Positions 32,037-44,008 of a stretch of 64,000 nt of DNA are shown here, piece by piece; within the stretch, counting starts at the first letter, position 1; the number at the start of each line of letters is the position of its first letter. The DNA is from Rhynchopus sp. YZ270_cl-10 (taxonomy: Eukaryota; Euglenozoa; Diplonemea; Diplonemida; Diplonemidae), in NCBI GenBank assembly GCA_964035575.1, contig OZ037875.1, forward strand, positions 930,001 to 994,000, written 5' to 3'. Made by a program: the position numbers and the translations under genes. A model generated the notes under the pieces. That model was not told the DNA's origin. It saw only the letters and a program-made list of their open reading frames with translations, and did no database searches.

Positions 32037-33251
32037 ATGGAGGTGCACGTGACGTGTGTTCTGTCCGGTAATGTGCACATCGTGGAGGTGGAGGAAGGTG
32101 CGACGGTGCTGGACGTGAGGGAGCGTGTGGGGGAGGTGTTGCAACTGGGTGCACTGCCGCAGTTGTGGCAGCAGGGGGGTGAGGGCAGGGTGCTGCTGGG
32201 CGGCGACGGGGATGCTGTGTCTGGGACAGGGCTGTGCAGTGGCGACACGCTTCTTGCTGAGGTGCGGACGAAGGTGCCCAGAATCGAGGATGTCTCCGCA
32301 AGCTGGAAGAGTCCGCAGGACCTAGGCTACTGTGAGGACCACCTTGCGGCCTTGTCCCCTGGAGGACGCTACTGTCTGAAGTACTACAACTTCAACGACC
32401 CAGGGAAGCTCATCCAGAAAGACCTCGTCACCGGCACGTCCACCATCGTCGCACGCCTCGCACCGCACGAAGTCCCCACTGCAGTTGCGATGATATCGGA
32501 GCAACACTTCGCCTACCTGACCGACACGTCCGTCCACATCATGTCGACGGAGAGGACAGAGGAGCAGGTCTCCTTCACCCCTGCGCTTGACTGCTGCGGC
32601 AGGTTGCTCTCCATGACAGGCGCACCTGAGAGGGTTGTTGTTGGGTGCCGGTGCAGCGTCAGGGTGTTCAGCCTTGAAGGTGTGTGTCTGGCGCATGCGG
32701 AGGTGCCTGCCTTCCACGTGACGGTGTCGCCCTGTGCTCGGTGGGTTGCGTGCCTCCATAACGGCCTGAAGCTGCTCGACCTGGAGACGCTCTCTCTCGT
32801 CAAGGTGTTCGCCGTACCGGTGATGAATGTCAGCGGTGTTCGGAAGTACGCTCCTGCGTTCTCTCCGTGTTCGGGGTTGGTTGCTCACTCGTATAGTGAT
32901 GTGGTGTATGTCTGTTCGGTTGAGGATGGACAAATACGTCATCGCTTCAGTGGAACACACTATGCTGTTTCGTTCAGCACGTGTGGCGGCTATGTGCTGT
33001 CGTGTGAGGAGTGTGAAGGCCTGAAGCGTTATAACTTGGCCACAGGCATCAGCGACATCATCCACAAGGAGGAGTGGACCATCTACTGGTTTGTGGTCTC
33101 GCGCAACATGAAGACTGTAGTCTTCAGTGACGTCAACGAGCTCTTCGTCAGAACCATCGGTTCCCCAGAAAGTACCCCAGCGTCCGTGCCAACGTCCGAA
33201 AGGCAGCACCCTCAGTCACAGTCTCGAGACAAGGGATGCCCATGTTGCTAG
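32037..33251 (+). CDS. A4: ubiquitin-like/beta-propeller protein with CxCC tail
   Basis: 404 aa, start at MEVHVT (the upstream in-frame ATG at 31863 lies in the shared leader block). It is distinguished by VRTKVPRIEDV after the ubiquitin-like region, VPVMNVSGVRKY in the variable loop near residue 260, LHNGLKLLD in a central blade, and the tail RDKGCPCC, with Pro between the cysteines. It follows B2 by about 590 bp and precedes B3. A7 and A8 encode the identical protein. Confidence 0.85.
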   Translation: MEVHVTCVLSGNVHIVEVEEGATVLDVRERVGEVLQLGALPQLWQQGGEGRVLLGGDGDAVSGTGLCSGDTLLAEVRTKVPRIEDVSASWKSPQDLGYCEDHLAALSPGGRYCLKYYNFNDPGKLIQKDLVTGTSTIVARLAPHEVPTAVAMISEQHFAYLTDTSVHIMSTERTEEQVSFTPALDCCGRLLSMTGAPERVVVGCRCSVRVFSLEGVCLAHAEVPAFHVTVSPCARWVACLHNGLKLLDLETLSLVKVFAVPVMNVSGVRKYAPAFSPCSGLVAHSYSDVVYVCSVEDGQIRHRFSGTHYAVSFSTCGGYVLSCEECEGLKRYNLATGISDIIHKEEWTIYWFVVSRNMKTVVFSDVNELFVRTIGSPESTPASVPTSERQHPQSQSRDKGCPCC

Positions 33252-33323
33252 AGAGAGACGTGTATTTTCCTGTTTGAGGTGTTTGCCTTTCTCTTTCTCT
33301 TTCTTTTCCCTTAAAAGTTCAAG

Positions 33324-33367
33324 GGTGACCAAGCAGAGGCTTAGGTACATCTTCTTTGCTCGACAAT
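33324..33367 (+). repeat. Hairpin motif 73 nt after A4
   Basis: Identical to the copy after A1. Confidence 0.7.
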
Positions 33368-33606
33368 AGCAACTTTGACGGAAGGTGCACTGGGTACTGC
33401 GTACTGGGTCGAGAGTGCCCTGTACATTGTCTCAGGGGCAGTGAGGTAGTTGGGGTTTTGTGTTCTCTTTGGTTTTGCATTAACTTGGGCCGTGAGTGCC
33501 TCTGGTTGCGCAGTCGATCCGTGAGCGATTGAAACAGGAGAAAGAACGGGTGCACCGAAACATCGGTGGAGTTTGCTCGTGTGTGTGTGTGTGTTGCTGT
33601 GTGCGT

Positions 33607-33728
33607 ACTCATTTCTCTCGTTCCCCCCATGTCCCCCATTTCTCCCATTTGAGGTAGCCAGGTGCACAACTTTTACCCCCTCTACCTTTCGTGTAGTATT
33701 TCCTCATACCAAGCAACCTCACCTGCGA
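33607..33728 (+). promoter_or_regulatory. Shared upstream block before B3
   Basis: Same block with a short internal deletion after GGTGCACAAC. Identical to the blocks before B5 and B6, unlike that before B1. Confidence 0.55.
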
Positions 33729-33903
33729 GTGTCTCCCAGTCTCTCTCTCTGTCTCTTCCCCCCCTCCCCAATCTCGCCCTGTTTTACTTTCGCATACATT
33801 TCGTCGATTCCTGCACCAAACGCAACCCACTTCGCACCAGAGCTACACAACAACGCTCCTCCCCTTTCCCCTTTCCCCCTCCTCCTCTCCTCCTCCCTTC
33901 CAA

Positions 33904-36900
33904 ATGGAGTACTTCCAAAGCACCGCAGTGCAGCGCAGCCTGCGCGAGGTGAAGAAGGTGCTCGCCTCGGCACGCCACCCTCTCCCTGCAGATGAAGTGG
34001 CACACAGCTATGCAGCAAAGTACACGCTTGTCGAGGACGCGGTTGGGGCAGGCGTTTCGAGTCAACTTCTTGCGCTTGAGGCGCTTGGTTTGGACCACAC
34101 CGCCTTGGAACATCTGACCAACGCAGCCACCTCAGCGAAGACCGTCACCCTCCAGCTCCACAGCACCGAGACCTGCACACTTACCCGCACCGCGAAACGA
34201 GACATTGACCCTGCCTCCTGCACTACCCCCGCAAAGATCATCTCCCGGCAGGTCCACACCATCGAAGAGCACTTCTGGGGGATAAATATTTGCTACGAAA
34301 TCCGTGCCGCCGTCGGGCACAACGAGGAGAGCGTGGTCCTGCAGAAGGGGAATTTGGTGACGGAGGTGAAGACTGCGACTGAGGAGCGTCCGAAGCCTTC
34401 GGTGCATGTGGTTGATGGGGTGGAAGCGGATCTGACCTGGATGCTGTTGCAGAAGAGAGAAGGAGGGGAGGGTGCGGTTAAGAACGTTGTCTTCAGCATC
34501 AACCGCGATGCATTAGCTTGCCACACACCGCGCAGAAATGCAGAAGTTGATGCAGCAGTGCGCTGTGCACGTGATCTCTGCACCTGGGGCAGGGAGGTCG
34601 TGAAATATTTCGACACGCTTTTCACGTTCGAAACACAACACACAACACCGTTGTTGGAAACCGCGAATTTATTTGAGGGTGGCATATTTATTCCGGTTTT
34701 GCCTCTATTCCACACTGAGGACTCTCAAGCAGTGTCTCTGTCACAACCTGAGGTGACAACCCTTGGGGACATAGTGCGTTTACTGGAGCACGAAAGGGAA
34801 GGGATGGACACTGCGTTGGCGAGAGCGGACACACAGCTTGAGGCTGGGACGGGTATTGTTTGTCCCGCCTCTGGACGTATTGTTGTTGCGGTGCGGCATC
34901 TGTGCGAGGTGGGGGCAGCGGTTGAAGGGGCAGTGGACTATGTGGAGGCGCTTCTGAGACACCAGCTTGTGGCTGCTGTGGGGCACGAGGTGACGGCAGA
35001 CGACTTTGCAGAATGCATGCAACACCATTTGAGCAGGGTTGTGCATCATGAGTACCTTCCTAAGGGCTGCAGCCATCGCGTTCGTCGCAATGGGTATCAT
35101 CCGGAAGGGTGTTTCTCTCTGGAAGTTGCTGCCGGCTCTGGCAGTTCTGGTGGCGCACCCATTCTCACTGCAGTGCGCAAGCTGCATGCCAGCGAGACCA
35201 CGCCTATGCGTTTTGCGTTAAACGCGACAGTCGATCTGACGCTGCACGGAGAGCGTTTTGTGCACACCCATTTGTGCCATAAGTTCTCCACGGAGGCCAT
35301 GCCGGCGCTGCAGGTCTGTGCGCGGGCCCAGCATTTCAGTGGTTTTGTGCTAATGGTAGGGACCATAGGGGGTCCAGGGCTGTTCCTCCCAAAGCATGCA
35401 GTGTATGTGAAGGACGGCGACGAAGTGTTGATGCCGCTGCTGTTGGAGCAGATCCCTTCGGCGAAGGAGTTTCGCGACGCGATTGAGTCGCTCTCACCCG
35501 CACAGCAGCGCTTTGCGCGGGCATACCGTGCACTGCAGATGGAAGCGACCCTCTTCGGCATCTGCGTGGTGCAGGTCAAGCCGCTTCTTGAGCGTGCCCT
35601 GAACCTCCCGGAGGGGAGCCTCACCCAGGAGATCGCCCTCACGCAGGCTGCGCTACAGCTGCTAACAACCAACGGTATACCGTGCGACCAGCTTGCTTAC
35701 CAGAACGATGGCCTCGATGCTGACGACACAATACCCGCATCGCAAAAGGTGGCTGCAGTGCAACACCATGTTGCTGTGATGCAGGAGATGATACAGACTA
35801 TGAAGGACGAACAGCTGGAGGCAGAGGAGAAGGAACGGAAGTCACGCCTTGCTAAGAAAGCCGAGGAGGCAGCGAGAGCCGCAGAAGAGAAGTACTCAGT
35901 AGCCGCCGGTAAAGAGGGGGGAAACGGGACAAGGGCGGGGGCACAAGAAGCAACCTTGTCTGATGCGGTAGTTATGTACGACGACACCGTGGGGGAGCTC
36001 ATCGATGAGGTATTTTGTCTTCTTTGTTTTCCACCCCCATGGGCACGACCGAGCTGCGTTTTAGTTTCAACTACCCTTTCTTTTCCTGCAAAGACGTGGG
36101 TTGTGGAGAAATGAGAAATAATAATGGCAGCTGGTGTGGCTGAAAGGGGGTGATATTGTTGTTTGCTATTTTCTGCTATTTTCTGCTATTCTGGGCATCT
36201 GGATTTTTGGTGCGGCTGAAGGGAGGTGCTATTTTGTGCTACTTTCTGCTATTTTGGGGTCGTCGGCCACACCATGACACTAAATTTACACAAAAACAGA
36301 TCACGTCAAAGCTCTCTTGCATCCGTGGACAGCAGGGCGCTGAGCGCAAAACCTTTGTCGGCAGTGTGGAGGAACTGATACGGGAGTGCAAGAAGAAGAT
36401 CCACTCGCTTAAGGTAATGTGTACAAGCTAGTCTTTTTCACAGCCTTCCCACCCCTCCCCCCTTTTTTCGTTCAGCCTGGGCTCCCCCCGGCCCCACAAT
36501 GAACGCTAATTTGCTACCGCAAGGTCACTCTTGGGCTCATCTTCTATACTTGTCCTTGCTTTCCTTTCACTATTCTGTGAAAAAACCGTGGCTATCTAGT
36601 GACAGTGGTCTTTTATCAGACAAAACTTTAGCCATTCTGCTCTCAGGGGTACATCCATATTTCAAGCTACTTTTGTTTTACTCCATCAAAATGGACATGG
36701 TATATATGGGCATCACCGCACAATACACCCTAGGTTGAAATCCGTTGTCTCCGTGGCTCAGAAAGACAGATGTACGACAAGAAGGTCAAATGCCACCAAA
36801 GCCGCCTTGAGCAATGCCAGCAGCAGCTCCGCGAAAAGGAGGACCAAGGGTATGCAACACTCTCTCTTCCCGTCTCCCCGTCTCCCCCCCCCCCCCCCCC

Positions 36901-39900
36901 CCCCCTAGGCATACATGGTAAGCGAACAAAAAATTCGCTTTATTCGCTTTTCCAAAAAAGCGAATAAAAAGTTCGCTTTATTCGCTTTTGGTTCGCTTTT
37001 TTATTCGCTTTATTCGCCTTTTATTCGCCTTTGGGTGATCTATGATCGTCTCCGTGGGACACGTAACAGGCTGTGAGAGCTTACTGAGAGCTAGTGGGTG
37101 CTGAGTACTGAGTATACACAGTATACACAGTATACACAGTATACACAGTATACACAGTATACACAGTATACACAGTATACACAGTATACACAGTATACAC
37201 AGTATACACAGTATACACAGTATACACAGTATACACAGTATACACAGTATACACAGTATACACAGTATACACAGTATACACAGTATACACAGTATACACA
37301 GTATACACAGTATACACAGTATACACAGTATACACAGTATACACAGTATACACAGTATACACAGTATACACAGTATACACAGTATACACAGTATACACAG
37401 GGGATTGGGAGTACAGTACAGTACAGTACAGTACAGTACAGTACAGTACAGTACAGTACAGTACAGTACAGTACAGTACAGTACAGTACAGTACAGTACA
37501 GTACAGTACAGTACAGTACAGTACAGTACAGTACAGTACAGTACAGTACAGTACAGTACAGTACAGTACAGTACAGTACAGTACAGTACAGTACAGTACA
37601 GTACAGTACAGTACAGTACAGTACAGTACAGTACAGTACAGTACAGTACAGTACAGTACAGTACAGTACAGTACAGTACAGTACAGTACAGTACAGTACA
37701 GTACAGTACAGTACAGTACAGTACAGTACAGTACAGTACAGTACAGTACAGTACAGTACAGTACAGTACAGTACAGTACAGTACAGTACAGTACAGTGCA
37801 GTACAGTACAGTACAGTGCAGTACAGTACAGTACAGTACAGTACAGTACAGTACAGTACAGTACAGTAGCCTTATTTTGGCGTCGTTGCGGGTATTGGGG
37901 GATCTCGGGGGACTAGACTCGACACACTAGACTTGACAAAAAATACGTTGCCTTTTATTCGCTTTTTGTTCGCTTTTTCGTTCGCTTTTGGTTCGCTTTA
38001 TTCGCTTTATTCGCCGGCGAATAAAGCGAATAAAAAAGCGAACCAAAAGCGAATAAAGCGAATTTTTTGTTCGCTTACCATGTATGCCTAGGGGGTCCGA
38101 CTCCTAATAGACTTGTGTATAAAATTTCGTACAAAAAACTCATTATTAAACTTCTGGTCATTTCCAAGGCAACTGCGGGTGAAAAACACCCTCAGAGTGG
38201 GTCACAGGGGGCCTGTGGGTCGAAAAACGACCCAGAAGTCACCCGTCAGACAGGCTCCATAATGACCTTTTTGAAAAAAGTGTGTTTTTTAAGACGATTT
38301 TCTGTCGTGTTTTTGCAGTGTTTGGGTGGGGATGTGGTGGAAATTTGGAACTATCTGGGTTCCCAGAGTCCTTTTTCGGGGGTTTTTGGCCATTTCTTGA
38401 CCCCTATATGGGTCAAACAGCATGCCGGAATGCTGCCGGAGCGCGGTCAGGGTATTGCCAGGGTATTTTTTTTGACGTAAAAACACCAAAAAAACACTTC
38501 CAAAAGTGTCAAATATGTCCAAAACAGGTTGGAATGGACTCACAGGCCACTTTTGGGGTATATTTGTGCCAAAGGAGGTTTTGTGATGTCAAAAAATAAC
38601 CGTTTTTTCGCTTTTTTCTTGAAAAACCGCTATTTTGCCCAAAATGGCCAAAACCTGAAAAAAGCCGTTTTTTCACTATTTTTTTCCATTTTTTTGTATT
38701 CTGGGGTGGCTTCTGGGTCGTTTTTCGGCCCACAGGCCCCCTGTGACCCACTCTGAGGGTGTTTTCACCCGCAGTTGCCTTGGAAATGACCAGAAGTTTA
38801 ATAATGAGTTTTTTGTACGGTAATTTTACTCACAGTCGGACCCCCTACCCCCCCCCCCCGCAAACATTCCTTGCCAACCTTTTCAGTCTAACCCTAAGAC
38901 ACTTCAGTTTATTTGACACTTTTACGATGCTTCACATTTTTTTGAGTTTTCCAAAATCCAATACCCCCATAATTCCCCAGACAAACGCCCCTTGGTGCTG
39001 AGGACGACTATGGTGGAGGAGGGAACGGTGCGCCACAGGACGATGGCAAGCAGGATGTGCGTATTGCGTTTGGGCGCATTGCGGGGTACCAGGACAAATC
39101 GAAGGCAGCACTGGCGCATGCAGAGGAGGTGTTGCAGGAGACAGAGCTGATAGGGCAGAAGGCTGCACAGGATTTGGCGAGACAAGGAGAGCAGCTGCAA
39201 CAAATAGGAGACTCCCTTGTAGAAGCCTCGCAAGACCTTCAGGCATCCAGCAAACAGTTCTATAAAGCTGCAGCGCCGAAGCAGGGCATCATTGGACGCT
39301 TCTTTGCCGCAAAGGGCACCTCAGCCTCAAGCGCGCCGCCACAGCAGAAATGCCCCGCCTCAGGACCACTCGGTATGAGTGAGGGTGACAGGCCCATCGC
39401 TGTCTCAGCGAAGTCCGCACCCCCAAAGCCTCAGACAGGTGGCGGAGCAAAGTGCGCACCACCACGGCCCACGCCAGCCGTAAAGGAGACTGCCAAGACG
39501 GAGACTACGCCAGACAGCACAGAACACAGCCTGGAGGAGAGATGTGCTTCAGAGGCGTATGATGTGAGCAGGCTGCCGCAGGTGTTGGAGGCGGCATTTG
39601 AGGGTGGTGGTGGTGGTGGTACGGTGCGCCCGACTGTCGTGAAGGTTGCGGGGAATTGGAGTCGGAGGAGGAAGGAGACAATCCTGAGTCCGTACAGCGA
39701 GGCGGGGATTAGTGTGGATGCGCAGAAGGGGGAGAAGGACAGTGCTCTCGAGCTGCTTGATGCATTGACGCGGTCGGGTGCGCTCGAGCCGGAGCATGCC
39801 ACCGTTCACGTGATAGTGGCTGCAACGCACTGCTTCGATAAAACGCTCATAGATTGTGTCGTCCAAGACAACCTCAACCCCATAGCATCCGTCGAGGCCT

Positions 39901-39965
39901 CGTCTCTCGCAGCGATTGCCGCAGTGCACAATGTGTCTGTGGAGGAAGTGCTCAGAACCCAATAG
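33904..39965 (+). CDS. B3: B-family protein with coiled linker, crossover hybrid of B5-type and B1-type (4 exons)
   Basis: Exons 33904-36009, 36300-36413, 36734-36849 and 38981-39965 give 1106 aa with the same architecture as B1, including the PIP box (39282-39305). Bases near the start match B5 rather than B1: C at 33915 and T at 34224, as in B5 at 52531, where B1 has T at 15429 and C at 15738. Further on it matches B1: C at 35437, as at 16951, where B5 has T at 53744. The leader also matches B5. The gene is therefore a product of recombination within exon 1, between 34224 and 35437. Intron 3 carries copies of T1 and T2 with altered satellite lengths. Confidence 0.8.
37112..37400. repeat. 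TATACACAG 9-mer satellite, B3 copy
   Basis: About 32 tandem copies, three more than in B1. Confidence 0.95.
37411..37868. repeat. CAGTA pentamer satellite, B3 copy
   Basis: 458 bp, 41 copies fewer than in B1, with a single CAGTG pair (37798 and 37818). Confidence 0.95.
38089..38847. mobile_element. TA-flanked element T2, copy in B3 intron 3
   Basis: Duplicate of 19781-20539 with the same inverted ends. Confidence 0.75.
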
Positions 39966-40249
39966 CGTGGAAATTTCAGGTAGACCAGAAAGGTGATGCG
40001 AAACTGTGCACACCCATCCCCGTTTAGAGTCTTTTGAGCAACAAGTAAAGAGAAACGAGCCTCTGTAGCATTTTCGTGCCATCAGTGTGCGATACAACAA
40101 AAGTATTCATGAGAAGGGCCGAAGCGTGTTTGTGAGTTCTTGTGCTGTTCTATCCTTTGCACAATGTACCACAAAATTCGTGCGCAATAGCATTTACAAT
40201 CAGTGTTGGACACTCCCTCAGTGCGGAATATGTCCCAATCTGTGTGCGT

Positions 40250-40380
40250 ACTCATTTCTCTCGTTTCCCCCATGTCCCCCATTTCTCCCATTTGAGGTAG
40301 CCAGGTGCACAACGCTATGATTTTTACCCCCTCTACCTTTCGTGTAGTATTTCCTCATACCAAGCAACCTCACCTGCGAT
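40250..40380 (+). promoter_or_regulatory. Shared upstream block before A5
   Basis: Duplicate of the block before A2. Confidence 0.55.
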
Positions 40381-40561
40381 TGACTCCCACACACACTCTC
40401 TCTATAGCAAAGGTGTTCTATATGCACACCCGTTCCCACTGTGGCTATGCTTGCCAAGGGGTGGGAGGCAGTTCAGAGACACCCACCACTCACCACACCT
40501 CACAAACCACAACCTTCACAAAAAGAAACAGCACACAAGACCCCCGACACAACACAAAGGA

Positions 40562-41785
40562 ATGGAGGTGCACGTGACGTGTGTTCTGTCCGGTAATGTG
40601 CACATCGTGGAGGTGGAGGAAGGTGCGACGGTGCTGGACGTGAGGGAGCGTGTGGGGGAGGTGTTGCAGCTGGGTGCACTGCCGCAGTTGTGGCAGCAGG
40701 GGGGTGAGGGCAGGGTGCTGTTGGGCGGCGACGGGGATGCTGTGTCTGGGACAGGGCTGTGCAGTGGCGACACGCTTCTTGCTGAGGTGCGGACGGAGGT
40801 GCCGCACATCGAGGTGCCCACCATCGAGGATGTCTCCGCAAGCTGGAAGAGTCCGCAGAACCTAGGATTCTGTAAGAAACGCGTCGTGGCCTTGTCCCCT
40901 GGAGGACGCTACTGTCTGAAGTACTACAACTTCAGCGACCCAGCGGGAGGGAGGCTCATCCAAACAGACCTCGTCACCGGCACGTCCACCACTGTCGCAC
41001 GCCTCGCACTGCACGAAGTCCCCACTGCAGTTGCGATGATATCGGAGCAACACTTCGCCTACCTGACCGACACGTCCGTCCACATCATGTCGACGGAGAG
41101 CACAGAGGAGCAGGTCTCCTTCACCCCTGCGCTTGACTGCTGCGGCAAGTTGCTCTCCATGACAGGCGCACCTGAGAGGGTTGTTGTTGGGTGCCGGTGC
41201 AGCGTCAGGGTGTTCAGCCTTGAAGGTGTGTGTCTGGCGCGTGCGGAGGTGCCTGCCTTCCGCGTGACGGTGTCGCCCTGTGCTCGGTGGGTTGCGTGCC
41301 TCAATACCGGCCTGCAGCTGCTCGACCTGGAGACGCTCTCTCTCGTCAAGGTGTTCGCCGTACCGGTGATGGGTGTCAATAGGATTCTGCAGCCCGCTCC
41401 TGCGTTCTCTCCGTGTTCGGGGTTGGTTGCTCGCTCGTATAGTGATGAGGTGTATGTCTGTTCGGTTGAGGATGGACAGATACGTCATCGCTTCAGTGGA
41501 ACACACTATGGTGCTTCGTTCAGCACGTGTGGCGGCTATGTGCTGTCGTATGAGGAGTGTGAAGGCCTGAAGCGTTATAACTTGGCCACAGGCAGAGACG
41601 ACATGATCCACAGGGAGAAGTGGACCATCTACTGGTTTGTGGTCTCGCGCAACATGAAGACTGTAGTCTACAGTGACGTCAACGAGCTCTTCGTCAGAAC
41701 CATTTGTTTCCCAGAAAGTACCCCAACGTCCGAAAGGCAGCACCCTCAGTCACAGTCTCGAGACAAGGGATGTCAATGTTGCTAG
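40562..41785 (+). CDS. A5: ubiquitin-like/beta-propeller protein, duplicate of A2
   Basis: 407 aa, identical in protein sequence to A2. One base in the leader differs (A at 40554, T at 22247), showing that the two copies are not the same molecule read twice without change. It follows B3. Tail GCQCC. Confidence 0.85.
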   Translation: MEVHVTCVLSGNVHIVEVEEGATVLDVRERVGEVLQLGALPQLWQQGGEGRVLLGGDGDAVSGTGLCSGDTLLAEVRTEVPHIEVPTIEDVSASWKSPQNLGFCKKRVVALSPGGRYCLKYYNFSDPAGGRLIQTDLVTGTSTTVARLALHEVPTAVAMISEQHFAYLTDTSVHIMSTESTEEQVSFTPALDCCGKLLSMTGAPERVVVGCRCSVRVFSLEGVCLARAEVPAFRVTVSPCARWVACLNTGLQLLDLETLSLVKVFAVPVMGVNRILQPAPAFSPCSGLVARSYSDEVYVCSVEDGQIRHRFSGTHYGASFSTCGGYVLSYEECEGLKRYNLATGRDDMIHREKWTIYWFVVSRNMKTVVYSDVNELFVRTICFPESTPTSERQHPQSQSRDKGCQCC

Positions 41786-41857
41786 AGAGAGACGTGCATT
41801 TTCCTGTTTGAGGCGTTTGCCTTTCTCCTTCTCTTTCTTTTCCCTTAAAAGTTCAAG

Positions 41858-41901
41858 GGTGACCAAGCAGAGGCTTAGGTACATCTTCTTTGCTCGACAA
41901 T
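41858..41901 (+). repeat. Hairpin motif after A5
   Basis: Duplicate of the copy after A2, 73 nt past the stop. Confidence 0.7.
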
Positions 41902-42140
41902 AGCAACTTTGACGGAAGGTGCACTGGGTACTGCGTACTGGGTCGAGAGTGCCCTGTACATTGTCTCAGGGGCAGTGAGGTAGTTGGGGTTTTGTTTTCT
42001 CTTTGGTTTTGCATTAACTTGGGCCGTGAGTGCCTCTGGTTGCGCAGTCGATCCGTGAGTGATTGAAACAGGAGAAAGAACGGGTGCACCGAAACATCGG
42101 TGGAGTTTGCTCGTGTGTGTGTGTGTGTTGCTGTGTGTGG

Positions 42141-42270
42141 ACTCATTTCTCTTGTTTCCCCCATGTCCCCCATTTCTCCCATTTGAGGTAGCCAGGTGCA
42201 CAACGCTATGCTTTTTACCCCCTCTACCTTTCGTGTAGTATTTCCTCATACCAAGCAACCTCACCTGCGA
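42141..42270 (+). promoter_or_regulatory. Shared upstream block before A6
   Basis: Duplicate of the block before A3. Confidence 0.55.
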
Positions 42271-42452
42271 TTGACTCCCACACACACTCTCTCTATAGCA
42301 AAGGTGTTCTATATGCACACCCGTTTGCACTGTGGCTGTGCTTGCCAAGGGGTGGGAGGCAGTTCAGAGACACCCACCACTCACCTCACCTCACAAACCA
42401 CAACCTTCACAAAAAGAAACAGCACACAAGACCCCCGACACAACTCAAAGGA

Positions 42453-43673
42453 ATGGAGGTGCACGTGACGTGTGTTCTGTCCGGTAATGTGCACATCGTG
42501 GAGGTGGAGGAAGGTGCGACGGTGCTGGACGTGAGGGAGCGTGTGGGGGAGGTGTTGCAACTGGGTGCACTGCCGCAGTTGTGGCAGCAGGGGGGTGAGG
42601 GCAGGGTGCTGCTGGGCGGCGACGGGGATGCTGTGTCTGGGACAGGGCTGTGCAGTGGCGACACGCTTCTTGCTGAGCGGACGGAGGTGCCGCACATCGA
42701 GGATGTCTCCGCAAGCTGGAACAGTCCGCAGAACCTAGGCTACTGTGAGGAGCGCATTGTTGCCTTGTCCCCTGGAGGACGCTACTGTCTGAAGCACCGC
42801 AACCCAGCGGGATCGGAACTCGTCCTGAGAGACCTCATCGCCGGCACGTCCACCATCGTCGCACGCCTCGCACCGCACGAAGTCCCCACTGCAGTTGCGA
42901 TGATATCGGAGCAACACTTCGCCTACCTGACCGACACGTCCGTCCACATCATGTCGAGGGAGAGGACAGAGGAGCAGGTCTCCTTCACCCCTGCGCTTGA
43001 CTGCTGCGGCAAGTTGCTCTCCATGACAGGCGCCCCTGAGAGGGTTGTTGTTGGGTGCCAGTGCAGTGTGAGGGTGTTAAGCCTTGAAGGTGTGTGTCTG
43101 GCGCGTGCGGAGGTGCCTGCCTTCCGCGTGACGGTGTCGCCCTGTGCTCGGTGGGTTGCGTGCCTCAATACCGGCCTGCAGCTGCTCGACCTGGAGACGC
43201 TCTCTCTCGTCAAGCTGTTCACTGTCCCTGAGCAGAGTGGCCCCTGGTCTCTGCAGTCCGCTCCTGCGTTCTCTCCGTGTTCGGGGTTGGTTGCTCTCTC
43301 GCATAGTGATGAGGTGTATGTCTGTTCGGTTGAGGATGGACAGATACGTCATCGCTTCAGTGGAACACACTATGGTGCTTCGTTCAGCACGTGTGGCGGC
43401 TATGTGCTGTCGTCTGACTCATGTGAAGGCCTGAAGCGTTATAACTTGGCCACAGGCATCAGCGACGTCATCCACAAGGAGAAGTGGACCATCTACTGGT
43501 TTGTGGTCTCGCGCAACATGAAGACTGTGGTCTACAGTGACGTCAACGAGCTCTTCGTCAGAACCATCGTTTCCCCAGAAAGTGCTCCAACGTCCGTGCC
43601 AACGTCCGTGCCAACGTCCGAAAGGCAGCACCCTCAGTCACAGTCTCGAGACAAGGGATGTCAATGTTGCTAG
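42453..43673 (+). CDS. A6: ubiquitin-like/beta-propeller protein, duplicate of A3
   Basis: 406 aa, identical in protein sequence to A3, including the short ubiquitin/propeller junction and the repeated PTSV units before RDKGCQCC. It is followed by the same 650-bp unique spacer and the kinesin-bearing B gene (B4). Confidence 0.85.
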   Translation: MEVHVTCVLSGNVHIVEVEEGATVLDVRERVGEVLQLGALPQLWQQGGEGRVLLGGDGDAVSGTGLCSGDTLLAERTEVPHIEDVSASWNSPQNLGYCEERIVALSPGGRYCLKHRNPAGSELVLRDLIAGTSTIVARLAPHEVPTAVAMISEQHFAYLTDTSVHIMSRERTEEQVSFTPALDCCGKLLSMTGAPERVVVGCQCSVRVLSLEGVCLARAEVPAFRVTVSPCARWVACLNTGLQLLDLETLSLVKLFTVPEQSGPWSLQSAPAFSPCSGLVALSHSDEVYVCSVEDGQIRHRFSGTHYGASFSTCGGYVLSSDSCEGLKRYNLATGISDVIHKEKWTIYWFVVSRNMKTVVYSDVNELFVRTIVSPESAPTSVPTSVPTSERQHPQSQSRDKGCQCC

Positions 43674-43739
43674 AGAGAGACGTGCATTTTCCTGTTTGAG
43701 GCGTTTGCCTTTCTTCTTCTTTTCCCTTAAAAGTTCAAG

Positions 43740-43783
43740 GGTGACCAAGCAGAGGCTTAGGTACATCTTCTTTGCTCGACAAT
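43740..43783 (+). repeat. Hairpin motif after A6
   Basis: Duplicate of the copy after A3. Confidence 0.7.
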
Positions 43784-44008
43784 AGCAACTTTGACGGAAG
43801 GTGCACTGGGTACTGCGTACTGGGTCGAGAGTGCCCTGTACATTGTCTCAGGGGCAGTGAGGTAGTTGGGGTTTTGTTTTCTCTTTGGTTTTGCATTAAC
43901 TTGGGCCGTGAGTGCCTCTGGTTGCGCAGTCGATCCGTGAGTGATTGAAACAGGATAAAGAACGGGTGCACCGAAACATCGGTGGAGTTTGCTCGTGTGT
44001 GTGTGTGT

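Larger units (their letters stand above)
15739..34224. repeat. 18.5-kb tandem duplication, copy 1
   Basis: Holds most of B1, then A2, A3, B2, A4 and the start of B3. It reappears almost unchanged 18,486 bp (before the satellites) or 18,307 bp (after them) downstream. The exact boundary floats within B exon 1. Confidence 0.85.
36906..38090. mobile_element. TA-flanked element T1, copy in B3 intron 3
   Basis: Duplicate of 18420-19782 with identical inverted ends; shorter because of satellite contraction. Confidence 0.75.
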
